A DNA stretch of 32,791 nt. Source: Prevotella sp. (GTDB lineage Bacteria; Bacteroidota; Bacteroidia; Bacteroidales; Bacteroidaceae). Of the stretch, positions 7,160 to 16,320 are shown in pieces (the first letter of the stretch is position 1; each line of letters opens with the position of its first letter). The position numbers and the translations under genes were made by a program. The stretch covers positions 1 through 32,791 of the forward strand of contig JALCDQ010000017.1 of NCBI GenBank assembly GCA_022641735.1, written 5' to 3'. Under the pieces are notes generated by a model, which had not been told where the DNA came from, searched no databases, and saw only the letters and a list, made by a program, of their open reading frames with translations.

Positions 7160-9673
7160 ATGAAGAAGATAATAATTTCTATTTTAGCGATTTTTTCCTG
7201 TGTGATGACCTTTGCACAGAAGAATCCTGCGTTCACAAAGGATCAATTCCGCGATGATGCCAATAAAGAATGGTGCTATCTCAAACGGTCAGCAACCGTG
7301 ATTGGCGTGCCTTTCCAGCGAAAGATAACCCTTGTGACCTACGATGGCTCTCTCTCGACGGGTAACGCAGAGCTGAGCTTCTTCTATGGGAAAGATATGA
7401 AGCCTGTTTTAGCAAGACAGAAAAACTGGCTTGATGGTTGGATTCCTATTGTGGAATATAGTTGGAATGATTCCACAGGTATCAACTATCAGATGGAAAT
7501 GTTCGCTTTTCCACTCGAAGGCCAACCACAAACGGAGAGTGTCAACTTCGTAAAGATTACGGTCTCTAACCCTTCAGATGTTTCAAATACAGCTTTCATC
7601 ACTGCCGCTACACGAGGGATGCTCGATGATTATCGCTCTGATTTTGGCAATTGCAAGAAGCAGTTTTCTGCTAACCGCGTGATGAGTATGGAGGAGGATA
7701 ATGTCGCCATTGATGGCGAGATGGTATATACTTTCCCTACAGAGTCATGGCGCAAATATGCCATTGATGGAGAGGAATATACAAAGCCTTTCTTTATGAA
7801 AGATAAAGGTATCGATGTTCAGACTCCTTGTGGTTCTGTGGAATATCGTACGGTTCTCGCACCACATGCCAGTAAGTCGTTTATCTTCAAGATGTCGCTT
7901 ACTCCTACAGACCAAAAGAGCAGTCTTGCCATGGCGATGAAAAGTGCTGACTATGAGGAATATAAGGCTAAGACGATAGATTTTTGGAAGAAGGAAATCT
8001 GTTCAAATGCCACATTCTCTATTCCCGAGAAACGTATCAACGATGGATATAAGGCATCCTTGGTGCATGTGATGCTTGCCACCCGAACCTTCGATGATGA
8101 CACGAAGTCGCAAACCGATGGTGTACCTTATCAGGCTTTCTTCCTTACTTCTGCACCACAGATGGAACTGGCTTATCTTGGTATGGGACGAAATGACATG
8201 GCGAAGATGATTATCGAGCGTGCTGTGAAACAGCAGGAACCTGACGGACTTTATTTCGACCGCTCGCTGGCGCATGGCGGAACGATACCTGCAGCTCATG
8301 GACATATCCTATATGCGTTGGGATGTTATTGGTTTTATACACACGACAGAGCATTTCTAACCAAGAATTTCCCATCGATAGAGAAAGCGGTTGACTATAT
8401 CAGGACATCGATAGAAAAAGATTCCTGTGGATTGTTGCCGCCAACGTATCAGTATGACAATGAGATGATAGACGGCCATTATGCCAGCAACAATTTCTGG
8501 GCTCTTACAGGACTTCGTTTTGCCATACGTATGGCTAAAGACCTCCATCATGACAGTATAGCTGAGAGTTGGACAAGTTTGGAAGAAACTTATCATACAA
8601 ACATCTTGAAAGGTATAGAAGCAATGGTTGGGAAAGACGGATATGTGCGTACAGGCCTCTTCTCATTTAAGACTGGTAAGGCAACGAAACGTGGATTTCC
8701 AGAGTTCCGCTCCGATTGTGATTGGGAAAATATGCTTCTTGTTTATCCAACTGAAATCCTGCCGAAAGACCATCCTTATGTCACAGGTACACTGAGACAT
8801 ATACGCAAAGGTTATGGTGAGGGAATTATGACTTATCGTCATGGTCTTCACTTGCATCAATATATTACGGCAAATATGATAGAACAATATATGGCTCGAG
8901 GAGAATCAGAACAGGCGTTGACTGACTTCTATCACCTAGCCCTACATTGTGGATCGACTTATGAGGGATTCGAGAATATGGTGTGGCCTTGGCAAGACCG
9001 TGAGGTGGCCTCATTCTGTATACCTCCTCATGCCTGGGCATCCGCAAAACTCGCCGTACTGACGCGTAATTTCTTGCTCTGCGAAATGGGAGGTAAAGGC
9101 GGTATGGAAAAAGGCCGTGACCTCTATCTGATGTCTGTTTTGTCGGAAGATTGGTTGAAAAACGGCGATAGCATTGTGGTGAAGAATGCTCCTACGGAGA
9201 TGGGAGTAATCTCAGCTAAGTTATCTTCTAATGAAGATGGTGCAACGATAAGATATAAGGCCGATTATAGTAATGCACCTGATAAGATAAAGTTCAGAAT
9301 ACCCTATTTTAAAAAGTTGAAATCGTTTGAAAGTGATGATACCCATGCCTATATAGAGGATGATTGTATTGTACTCTCTCCGTCATTTACGAGGCTAGAT
9401 TTGAAATGGGAAGATAAGAATGATAAATTTAAAGACAACTATGCAAAACTTCTTGAGGGCTATCGGGATTGTAATGTCTTTGTGGGATTAAAAGGAGAAG
9501 ATGAATGGCCAGATATCAAAATTGGAAAACAATTTCTACTGAAAGGGGAGAAGGATGGTCGTCATGATATTCTTAACTTTGATACAGTGCGTAAGGCTTT
9601 TCTTTATGAGATGGATCGTAGACATACGAATCATGAAATCCCTGACTTTACAAAGTATCCTGAGGTGCTGTGA
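7160..9673 (+). CDS. Secreted six-hairpin (alpha/alpha)6 glycosidase-like enzyme, family not assigned
   Basis: An 837-residue protein with signal peptide MKKIIISILAIFSCVMTFA. Residues 25-270 look like a beta-sandwich domain. From about 290 to 650 the sequence has the helix-rich, tryptophan- and aromatic-rich pattern of six-hairpin glycosidases, with segments such as AYLGMGRND, DGLYFDRS, AHGHILYALGCYW, NNFWALTG and MVWPWQDRE. A C-terminal beta domain follows. I cannot place it in a numbered family: it lacks the opening motifs of GH95 and is only generally like GH15, GH63 and GH78-type folds. Its place between a fucosidase and a GH3 argues for a glycosidase acting on the same glycan. The catalytic acids are not identified. 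Only 34 bp separate it from the next gene. Confidence 0.8.
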   Translation: MKKIIISILAIFSCVMTFAQKNPAFTKDQFRDDANKEWCYLKRSATVIGVPFQRKITLVTYDGSLSTGNAELSFFYGKDMKPVLARQKNWLDGWIPIVEYSWNDSTGINYQMEMFAFPLEGQPQTESVNFVKITVSNPSDVSNTAFITAATRGMLDDYRSDFGNCKKQFSANRVMSMEEDNVAIDGEMVYTFPTESWRKYAIDGEEYTKPFFMKDKGIDVQTPCGSVEYRTVLAPHASKSFIFKMSLTPTDQKSSLAMAMKSADYEEYKAKTIDFWKKEICSNATFSIPEKRINDGYKASLVHVMLATRTFDDDTKSQTDGVPYQAFFLTSAPQMELAYLGMGRNDMAKMIIERAVKQQEPDGLYFDRSLAHGGTIPAAHGHILYALGCYWFYTHDRAFLTKNFPSIEKAVDYIRTSIEKDSCGLLPPTYQYDNEMIDGHYASNNFWALTGLRFAIRMAKDLHHDSIAESWTSLEETYHTNILKGIEAMVGKDGYVRTGLFSFKTGKATKRGFPEFRSDCDWENMLLVYPTEILPKDHPYVTGTLRHIRKGYGEGIMTYRHGLHLHQYITANMIEQYMARGESEQALTDFYHLALHCGSTYEGFENMVWPWQDREVASFCIPPHAWASAKLAVLTRNFLLCEMGGKGGMEKGRDLYLMSVLSEDWLKNGDSIVVKNAPTEMGVISAKLSSNEDGATIRYKADYSNAPDKIKFRIPYFKKLKSFESDDTHAYIEDDCIVLSPSFTRLDLKWEDKNDKFKDNYAKLLEGYRDCNVFVGLKGEDEWPDIKIGKQFLLKGEKDGRHDILNFDTVRKAFLYEMDRRHTNHEIPDFTKYPEVL

Positions 9674-9707
9674 ATATTAATGAGATAAAACATAAAATAG
9701 CATAACA

Positions 9708-11993
9708 ATGAAAATACAAAACATTCTATTAGCAATAGCAGTTCTCGTCCCATCAGGAATGAAAGCACAGAACATCACGCTCAATGCTAAAAACATTGAC
9801 AAAGTAATAAAAGCCATGACTTTAGAGGAAAAGGCCCATCTCATTACGGGAGGTACGGATGCATCCTTCAAAGGATTTGAAAACCGAAAGCCACGGTTAT
9901 GGAAACATGTTGAAGGATGTGCTGGTACAACATCAACGATACCACGCTTAGGCATCCCGAACACGGTTCTTGCTGATGGTCCATGTGGTGTACGTATTGC
10001 GCCACATCGTGATGGAACAACACAGACATTCTTTGCCACTGCTTTTCCTGTGGGTACAGCAATGGCTGCTACATGGAATACTGATTTGGTAACGGAGGCT
10101 GGCAAGGCTTTCGGAAACGAGATACTCGAATACGGATGTGATATTATCCTCGGTCCAGGCCTGAATCTCCACCGCAACCCATTGTGTGGGCGCAACTTCG
10201 AATATTATTCAGAAGACCCATTACTGACGGGAAAGATAGCCGCAGCCAGCATCCGAGGCATACAGACCTATGGTGTGGGCGCATGTGCAAAGCATTTTGC
10301 TGCCAATAGCCAAGAAGACAACCGTCTGCAACTTAATGAGGTTGTATCTCAACGGGCCTTGCGAGAGCTTTATTTAAAAGGCTTCGAGATAGCTGTGAAG
10401 GAAGGTAAGCCCTGGGCGCTCATGTCATCATACAACAAATTGAATGGTCCTTATACACAGGAAAACCATGAGCTTCTCACTATTTTGCTACGTGACGAAT
10501 GGCATTATAACGGTATCGTGATGACCGACTGGATTGACGGACGAAACACTCCAATGCAGGTTCATGCTGGAAATGATGTTCTGGAATATGGCACAGATGT
10601 CCAATATCAAGAAATAATAGATAATGCCAAGAGCGGTAAACTGAAAATGGAAGATATTGACAAGGCTGTTCGCCGTGTACTCGAATATGTAGTTCACTCA
10701 TCCCATTTCCGTGGATATCAATACAGTAGCCATCCTGACCTTGAAGCACATGCTGCATTGACGCGTAAAGTGGCTGACGAATGTATCGTATTGCTGAAGA
10801 ATGCTAATGGCGCATTGCCTTTCACACAGGTGGATACGGTGGCCTTGTTTGGTGCGCAATCTTATGATTTGATGGCTTGTGGATGTGGTGCTGCAACGGT
10901 AAATGTTGGAAAGGTGGTTAACGTATCTGATGGCTTGAAAAATGCTGGAATTACCATTACCGACGATCTTGCTGCCCTTTATGCGAAGAATAAAGAGTGT
11001 GCCGACTTGCAGGATAAAATCAGTCATCCCGACGGAAACTGGTATTGGCGTTTAGGTCGTGCACCTTATCCAAACTTCTCTCTCAGTGAAGAGGGCATAG
11101 AGGCTCAGGCAAAGAAATCGGATATAGCCGTAATCACGCTCGGTCATCAGTCTCGTGAGGGGATAGACCGCCGCATTCATGGTGACCAAGGCTACAATTT
11201 CACTGATGCAGAAAAAGAATTGATAAAAAATGTTTGTACGGTTTATCATAAATTTGGAAAGAAAGTAGTAGTGGTTATCAATGCAGGCTGTGCCCTTGAA
11301 ACGACATCTTGGAGAGACCAACCAGATGCAATTCTTATGGCTTGGCAGCCTGGTGTAGATGGTGGTGATGCCATCGTAGATATCCTCACAGGGAAAGTGA
11401 ATCCATCGGCAAAGTCACCTATGACATGGCCTCTTGACATCATGGATGAGCCTTCGACAGCGAATTTCCCTCTTGGGGATGGGCGAAATACTACAGAATC
11501 ACTCCATAAGGAGGGCATCAACATAGGTTACAGATATTTCAATACAATAAAGAAAGCTGTCGCCTTTCCGTTTGGATTTGGACTCAGTTACACTTCTTTT
11601 AAATATAGTAACCCAACGGTGAAAGCTGTCAAAGGTGGTTTCCGTGCTACTATCACGGTTGAAAATACTGGCAAAGTAGCAGGAAAGGAGGCTGTACAAG
11701 TTTATGTTTCTGCACCTAAGAGCAATATCGACAAACCGGAAAATGAGTTGAAAGCTTTTGCAAAGACCCGTTTGCTAAATCCTGGTGAATCTCAAACGTT
11801 GACGTTTAACGTTACAGATTATGAACTCGCATCATTCCATGAAGATGGTAGTTGTTGGATAAGCGACCAGGGAGATTATAAGGTTCGTTTTGCTGCTTCT
11901 GTAGAGGATGTTCGTGCTGAAGGAACTTATACTCTTAAGAAAGCTTTCATGCAAAAAGTAAATGACATTCTGAAACCCAACAAGCCTCTTTGA
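9708..11993 (+). CDS. GH3 glycoside hydrolase, beta-glucosidase-like
   Basis: A 761-residue secreted GH3 enzyme with signal peptide to about residue 20 (GMKA-Q). It has the full domain set: barrel with LADGPCGVR (88-96), KHFAANSQEDNR (195-206) and the nucleophile Asp274 in MTDWIDG; a sandwich domain from about 350; and a C-terminal Fn3-like domain beginning at FGFGLSY. It belongs to a different GH3 branch from the gene at 3357-5525; KHFAAN-x-QE and MTDW are typical of BglB/BglX-like beta-glucosidases. The expected role is removal of terminal beta-linked glucose or a related sugar in the periplasm. It is co-transcribed with the GH29 gene, and its stop lies one base before the next start codon, so translation is probably coupled. 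Confidence 0.93.
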   Translation: MKIQNILLAIAVLVPSGMKAQNITLNAKNIDKVIKAMTLEEKAHLITGGTDASFKGFENRKPRLWKHVEGCAGTTSTIPRLGIPNTVLADGPCGVRIAPHRDGTTQTFFATAFPVGTAMAATWNTDLVTEAGKAFGNEILEYGCDIILGPGLNLHRNPLCGRNFEYYSEDPLLTGKIAAASIRGIQTYGVGACAKHFAANSQEDNRLQLNEVVSQRALRELYLKGFEIAVKEGKPWALMSSYNKLNGPYTQENHELLTILLRDEWHYNGIVMTDWIDGRNTPMQVHAGNDVLEYGTDVQYQEIIDNAKSGKLKMEDIDKAVRRVLEYVVHSSHFRGYQYSSHPDLEAHAALTRKVADECIVLLKNANGALPFTQVDTVALFGAQSYDLMACGCGAATVNVGKVVNVSDGLKNAGITITDDLAALYAKNKECADLQDKISHPDGNWYWRLGRAPYPNFSLSEEGIEAQAKKSDIAVITLGHQSREGIDRRIHGDQGYNFTDAEKELIKNVCTVYHKFGKKVVVVINAGCALETTSWRDQPDAILMAWQPGVDGGDAIVDILTGKVNPSAKSPMTWPLDIMDEPSTANFPLGDGRNTTESLHKEGINIGYRYFNTIKKAVAFPFGFGLSYTSFKYSNPTVKAVKGGFRATITVENTGKVAGKEAVQVYVSAPKSNIDKPENELKAFAKTRLLNPGESQTLTFNVTDYELASFHEDGSCWISDQGDYKVRFAASVEDVRAEGTYTLKKAFMQKVNDILKPNKPL

Positions 11994-11994
11994 G

Positions 11995-14316
11995 ATGAAA
12001 ACCATACTGAAGCGTCGGCATTCTTGCCATCGAAAGATTAACCTTCATGGTTGTCGGCAATATTGTCGGCACTTCAGTTTATTGTTGTTTTGTGCCTTTC
12101 TTTTTGTATCCTGTACAAAGAATATTAGTCGCTCGTTATCACCATTACAAGGAGCAATGACCGTTCATATCTATCAATATAACGGGCAAAAAATCATTGG
12201 CGATTCTATCTTTAATGATTTTTCTTCATGGGAGATAGCTAAGGTAAAAGGAGAAAAAAATGCTTGGGATATCAGTGGCAACATTGAGGGCAATGGATGC
12301 GGTAAACCGTGTCAGTTATCTGTAGAATTTTCTTTCAAAGATTGGAATAAAGATAATTACGTTTTCGCACCAGCTGCTTTATATGATGGAAACAGGTTTC
12401 GCGTACTGCCGCTTTCTTATCCTCCTTACATATATAATAAGGAAGAACGGCCATTGGACATGCCGATAACAATTTCGAATGTTCCTCATCTTAATATCAA
12501 TGACAGTATATCACGTATTGATATGTTGACGAGCAACTGTTCCTCTCCATTGGTCGGTTTTTATGACAAGCGACATGAGCGTGGCTTTTTCATTCAGACA
12601 TTACAGGGTAACACACGCGGGAATGATGGCTTCGTTATCAAGGAAAACCCTATGATAGGCGAAGCCTCGTTTTCGCTTACTACTCCTGCTGTGAGGGAGC
12701 TTCGTTACACAATGTGCAATCTTTCAAAAAGCAATGACAGTGCTGCAGTATTGAGAAATGGAGAAAAACTTGGTATTCGTCTTCGTTGTTATCAGTTTCA
12801 CGCTCCGACATTAATGGCGTTTTATGATAAGTTTTTCTCGATAAGGAAGGCATTGTCAGGGCAGAATATGTTTATTGACAGAGCTCCATTCAGCTATATA
12901 TCTGAGACTATTCTTGCTCATCATGATAAGAATAAATGGTTTGAAAACTCCGATTACGGATATATCTGCAACCATCCGGACAGCAACAGTCCTTTTGGAC
13001 ATCTTCAGTTAGGTTGGAATGGAGCACCGGTTTATTCACTTACACAACTTCTCCTTCCAACGGCAGAGAGGACACGCCGCGTATGCAGGACTTTTGATAC
13101 CATTGAGAAGATGCAGGGCCATTCAGGTCTTTTCTACGGTATGTTTCGTATTGGGAAGTTGTATGGCGACAATTTCTACGACATGGAGAAAGAGCCGCAG
13201 ATAGCGATGATAAGGCGTTCTGGGCTTACTCTTTATTTCGGACTCCAGTGTCTTGATGTGATGAAGAAAGAGGGTGATGGCAATAAGATAAAGCCCGAAT
13301 GGGAAGACATGTTCAGACGTTGTGCAGATGCTCTTGTGACACTTTGGAACCGGTATGGACAGTTTGGTCAACATGTGAACGCCGAGACGGGTGAAATTAC
13401 TACCAATAACTCTACTGCCGGGGCTATCAATATTGCCGCATTGGCTTATGCGTCACGGTATTTTAAGGAATCTGAATATTTAAGAGTAGCGGAGGCTGCA
13501 GCTGAATATTATTACAATCGTGACTTGAAGAAAGGGTATGTAGGTGGAGGACCGGCTGAAGTCTTGCAATGTCCTGATAGTGAATCATCTGCAGAGCTCA
13601 CCGAGTCATTTATTTCACTCTATGAGTTGACACGCGAGAAGCGTTTTCTCTCTATGGCGCGAGATGCAGCAGCGTTGTTTTCCTCATGGGTTGTATCTTA
13701 TGATTATAAGTTCCCTAAAGGCTCTGATATGGATAGAGTTAACGCTAAAGTTACAGGCTCTGTTTGGGCAAGTGTGCAGAATGAACATAGCGCGCCAGGC
13801 ATCTATATCCTTTCGGGTGATTTTCTCTTTAAGTTATATCGGGCAACAGGTGACAGGCGCTATATTGATTTGTTGAAAGACATTGCGCATAATGTCGTTC
13901 AGTATGTCACGACGAAAGAAAATCCGATAGGCATTGGCTCGCCTTATGGTGCAGTGTCAGAGCGTGTTAACATCAGCGACTGGGAAGGAAGTGATGCTAT
14001 CGGGATGATAGTGGCAGGCGACACGAATATGGCATGGGAAAATGTGGCCCTTCTCTCCGTGATGCAAAATCCCAGCATATATGTTCAGAAAGATAAACAT
14101 CGTGTGTTTGTCATCGATCATGTCAAAGCGCGTTTGATATCCAATGATGAATTGGAAATTGCAAACGATACGCCCAATGATGCCATGGTCACCTTATTTA
14201 TAGAGTCATCGAAAGAAGCCAAGAAAGATTCCTTAGGTTGGAATAATTGCCTTACATGGAGAAAGATTTTTGTAAAAGCCGGGCAAACCATTAGAAAGAA
14301 AGTCGACCGTTTTTAG
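11995..14316 (+). CDS. Six-hairpin lipoprotein, putative glycosidase of unassigned family
   Basis: A 773-residue protein with a long basic N-terminus and a hydrophobic stretch ending in FLFVSC, a lipobox with Cys40. No acidic residues follow the cysteine (CTKN), so the surface-export signal is absent and a periplasm-facing anchor is likely. Residues 50-270 are beta-rich. From about 300 to 680 there are repeated helical hairpins with W, Y and G-rich turns, for example QGHSGLFYGMF, QFGQHVNAETGE and VGGGPAEVLQ, consistent with an (alpha/alpha)6 barrel. A small beta domain ends the protein. I do not recognise a numbered family or the catalytic residues. Being last in the operon with GH29 and GH3 genes, it probably acts on the same glycan. 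A lyase or a binding protein of the same fold is possible. Confidence 0.75.
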   Translation: MKTILKRRHSCHRKINLHGCRQYCRHFSLLLFCAFLFVSCTKNISRSLSPLQGAMTVHIYQYNGQKIIGDSIFNDFSSWEIAKVKGEKNAWDISGNIEGNGCGKPCQLSVEFSFKDWNKDNYVFAPAALYDGNRFRVLPLSYPPYIYNKEERPLDMPITISNVPHLNINDSISRIDMLTSNCSSPLVGFYDKRHERGFFIQTLQGNTRGNDGFVIKENPMIGEASFSLTTPAVRELRYTMCNLSKSNDSAAVLRNGEKLGIRLRCYQFHAPTLMAFYDKFFSIRKALSGQNMFIDRAPFSYISETILAHHDKNKWFENSDYGYICNHPDSNSPFGHLQLGWNGAPVYSLTQLLLPTAERTRRVCRTFDTIEKMQGHSGLFYGMFRIGKLYGDNFYDMEKEPQIAMIRRSGLTLYFGLQCLDVMKKEGDGNKIKPEWEDMFRRCADALVTLWNRYGQFGQHVNAETGEITTNNSTAGAINIAALAYASRYFKESEYLRVAEAAAEYYYNRDLKKGYVGGGPAEVLQCPDSESSAELTESFISLYELTREKRFLSMARDAAALFSSWVVSYDYKFPKGSDMDRVNAKVTGSVWASVQNEHSAPGIYILSGDFLFKLYRATGDRRYIDLLKDIAHNVVQYVTTKENPIGIGSPYGAVSERVNISDWEGSDAIGMIVAGDTNMAWENVALLSVMQNPSIYVQKDKHRVFVIDHVKARLISNDELEIANDTPNDAMVTLFIESSKEAKKDSLGWNNCLTWRKIFVKAGQTIRKKVDRF

Positions 14317-14334
14317 TAAAAAACAAGTATAATA

Positions 14335-14366
14335 TTTGTGAATAAAAAAATAATATTGTAATTTTA
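14335..14366 (+). promoter_or_regulatory. Candidate housekeeping promoter of the sigma/anti-sigma pair
   Basis: TTTG (14335-14338), a 20-bp spacer, then TAATTTTA (14359-14366), one base from TANNTTTG. This predicts a leader of roughly 17 nt before the ATG at 14390. It would give constant basal sigma factor, as expected when activity is controlled by an anti-sigma factor. Confidence 0.5.
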
Positions 14367-14389
14367 CGGTCGATAATTGAAAAAAGGTA

Positions 14390-14968
14390 ATGGCAGAAGG
14401 TTCAGAGCAACAGATTATCAGGGAACTGAAGGATGGATCGCAGGCTGCATTAGGACATATTTATGATCTTTATGCTGCCCGCCTGACTGCTTTTTGTCTG
14501 CATTTCACGAAGACCACTGAGGATACCGAGGAGATAGTGGAGGACGTCTTCATATCTATCTGGAATTCGCGTGCTTTTATCCGTCAGGAGGAAACGCTCA
14601 ATGGGCTTATCTTCCGCATGGCGCGTAATCGTCTCATCAATGTTTTTCGGCAACGTGTCAATTCTCCTGATTTTGCCGATTTCGTAGATTATAATAACCT
14701 CTCTGTAAGCGGAGAGGATGAAGTGGAACGCCATTTGGAGTTTGATGATTTCATGCGTGATGTCAACAAAGCGTTGGATGAATTGCCAAAGACTCAACGG
14801 GATGTGGTGCGCCATTCAAAGATAGAGGGAATGAATAATAAAGAAATAGCCAATGCGATGGGGTTGAGTGAGCAAACGGTGAAGAACAGTCTCTCGCTAG
14901 GTCTTAAGGCACTGCGAAAGCGATTATGGCCTGGTTACACTTTTTTAATGTTATTTTTCGCGATTTAA
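14390..14968 (+). CDS. ECF sigma factor, FecI-like (Bacteroidota PUL type)
   Basis: A 192-residue sigma-70 family factor with only regions 2 and 4. Region 2 (about 20-95) includes the DTEEIVEDVFISIW segment that contacts core polymerase and the FRMARNRLINVFRQ promoter-melting helix. Region 4 (about 125-180) holds the helix-turn-helix NNKEIANAMGLSEQTVKNSL, which reads the -35 element. Factors of this group are held by a FecR-type anti-sigma and switch on nearby susC-like genes when the glycan is sensed. Its anti-sigma partner follows 53 bp downstream. The likely targets here are the matching sites upstream of GH29 and susC. A hydrophobic C-terminal tail (LWPGYTFLMLFFAI) is slightly unusual. 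Confidence 0.95.
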   Translation: MAEGSEQQIIRELKDGSQAALGHIYDLYAARLTAFCLHFTKTTEDTEEIVEDVFISIWNSRAFIRQEETLNGLIFRMARNRLINVFRQRVNSPDFADFVDYNNLSVSGEDEVERHLEFDDFMRDVNKALDELPKTQRDVVRHSKIEGMNNKEIANAMGLSEQTVKNSLSLGLKALRKRLWPGYTFLMLFFAI

Positions 14969-15021
14969 TAGTATTATTATTTGAAAAAATTGTCTATATA
15001 ATTGATTAACAGGTGCTGACG

Positions 15022-16035
15022 ATGAATGAATTAAATAAGTACTTAAGCGACACTATCTCACCATCGGAGCTGGAAACGCTTCGTGCAAAGGTGGATGCCA
15101 TGAGCGATGCAGATCTCGAAGAAGAGCTGCAGAGTCTATGGGATGATGGCGTGATAAGTACCGATAACGTCAGTGCTGACCTTCTTTCATCGATGAAAGC
15201 GAAGATATTCTCTTTGATTGGAGAAGAGGAGGAATCCCGTATAGCCGAGATAACAAGGAGACGGCTGCGTATGCGCCACATTCGTCATGCCGTAAGGGCT
15301 GTCCTTTCGGTGGCAGCAGTGTTGCTGATAGCCTTTCTTGCTTTTGTTTCTTATCATTTTTATGATCAGAACGTACAATTAGCAGACCAAAACATCATCT
15401 TCTCAACAGCGGCAGAAGAGAGGGCTACGATAACTCTTCCTGACGGGACAAGTGTGATTTTAAATGAGAATTCGCGCCTTAGCTATTCTCCGAAGACCTA
15501 TACAAATAACATCCGAAACGTCGATTTCGACGGTGAGGGTTTCTTCTCGGTGAAAAAGAAGACGCAATGTCCTTTCACGATTTATGCCAAAGGTCTCAAT
15601 ATCATCGATATGGGGACCAAGTTCAATCTCTGTGCCCGTGAAAAAAAACCGGATGCTTTCCTGTATTTGGAGGAAGGCGCCGTGGAATTCCTTTCCACTG
15701 CAACGGGTAAATACGAAGATTTGCTGCCTGGTGAGAAGGCCATTCTCAATCGTAAAGATGGCAGCATCACCGTCATCAAGAAAGTTGACAGCGACCAGGA
15801 GAACGCATGGATTAACCATCAAATTGTTTTACAAGACTGCTCCTTTAATGATATCATCCGCCATATCGAGAAAACCTATGGCATGAAAGTTGTCACTTCC
15901 TATTGTCCAAAAGCCACCGATACGTTCACGGGAACCATGCCTTCGGATGACCTCGATGAGGCTTTGACCATCGTGGAAATGATTTATCATGTCAAGGCAA
16001 ATGTGAAGGGAAGAAAAATCTATATCGCACAATAA
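15022..16035 (+). CDS. FecR-type anti-sigma factor
   Basis: A 337-residue single-span inner membrane regulator. The cytoplasmic N-terminus (1-90) binds the sigma factor; the membrane helix lies at about 93-111 (VLSVAAVLLIAFLAFVSYHF). The periplasmic part has a FecR domain (about 126-222, with LPDGTSVILNENSRLSY and FDGEGFFSV) and a C-terminal DUF4974/STN-like domain (about 268-335) that touches the signalling domain of SusC. Glycan binding outside is thereby passed inward, releasing the sigma factor. The ATG at 15022 is preferred to the GTG nine bases upstream because the protein then starts MNELNKYL. A tandem repeat array begins 3 bp after the stop codon. Confidence 0.93.
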   Translation: MNELNKYLSDTISPSELETLRAKVDAMSDADLEEELQSLWDDGVISTDNVSADLLSSMKAKIFSLIGEEEESRIAEITRRRLRMRHIRHAVRAVLSVAAVLLIAFLAFVSYHFYDQNVQLADQNIIFSTAAEERATITLPDGTSVILNENSRLSYSPKTYTNNIRNVDFDGEGFFSVKKKTQCPFTIYAKGLNIIDMGTKFNLCAREKKPDAFLYLEEGAVEFLSTATGKYEDLLPGEKAILNRKDGSITVIKKVDSDQENAWINHQIVLQDCSFNDIIRHIEKTYGMKVVTSYCPKATDTFTGTMPSDDLDEALTIVEMIYHVKANVKGRKIYIAQ

Positions 16036-16038
16036 TCT

Positions 16039-16148
16039 TGCCAGCCATTGGCTACTTTGTAGAAGATGGCTGTTTACCTTGTAAAAGACCGTTACTTACC
16101 TCCTAAAAAGCCATTACTTACCTTGTAAAAGACCGTCTTTTATAATCA
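16039..16148. repeat. Five tandem 22-bp units between fecR and susC
   Basis: Units start at 16039, 16061, 16083, 16105 and 16127, each 22 bp. The third begins AAAAGACCGTTACTTACC and the fourth AAAAAGCCATTACTTACC. The first two are more diverged but keep the phase; the first shares 16 of 22 bases with the fourth. The array fills the space from the fecR stop to about 100 bp before the susC promoter. Units resemble those at 24360-24513. Confidence 0.8.
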
Positions 16149-16255
16149 CCTCAATCTAAAGCTATATTTCTCTTGCTTACCTCTAAACAAGAAAAATTTA
16201 AAAGTTTTGCTTAATTTTATGTTAAAATCCCAGAAATATAGGTACTAATATCAAA

Positions 16256-16287
16256 AAAAGTTGTCTTTTTATTTAGAATTGCTAATA
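16256..16287 (+). promoter_or_regulatory. Putative ECF-sigma promoter of susC
   Basis: AAAAGTTGTCT (16256-16266), 10 bp, then AATTGCTAATA (16277-16287), identical in both blocks and spacing to the site upstream of the GH29 gene. It ends 33 bp before the susC ATG, and no TANNTTTG box is present. Sigma-factor assignment is inferred. Confidence 0.6.
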
Positions 16288-16320
16288 ACATGACTATTAT
16301 TTAACTAACTTAAAAATCTT

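Noticed and set aside
9677..10195. 172-codon leftward frame overlapping the second GH3 gene
   Set aside because: It is antisense to the conserved GH3 barrel and has low-complexity Arg/Pro/Ser composition typical of shadow frames.
14984..15010. ECF-like promoter before fecR (ATTGTCTATATAATTG)
   Set aside because: It shares ATTGTCT with the GH29 and susC sites but not the spacing or the second block, and fecR is probably co-transcribed with the sigma gene.
16039..16148. CRISPR array
   Set aside because: Units are contiguous and degenerate with no unique spacers, and there are no cas genes in the window.
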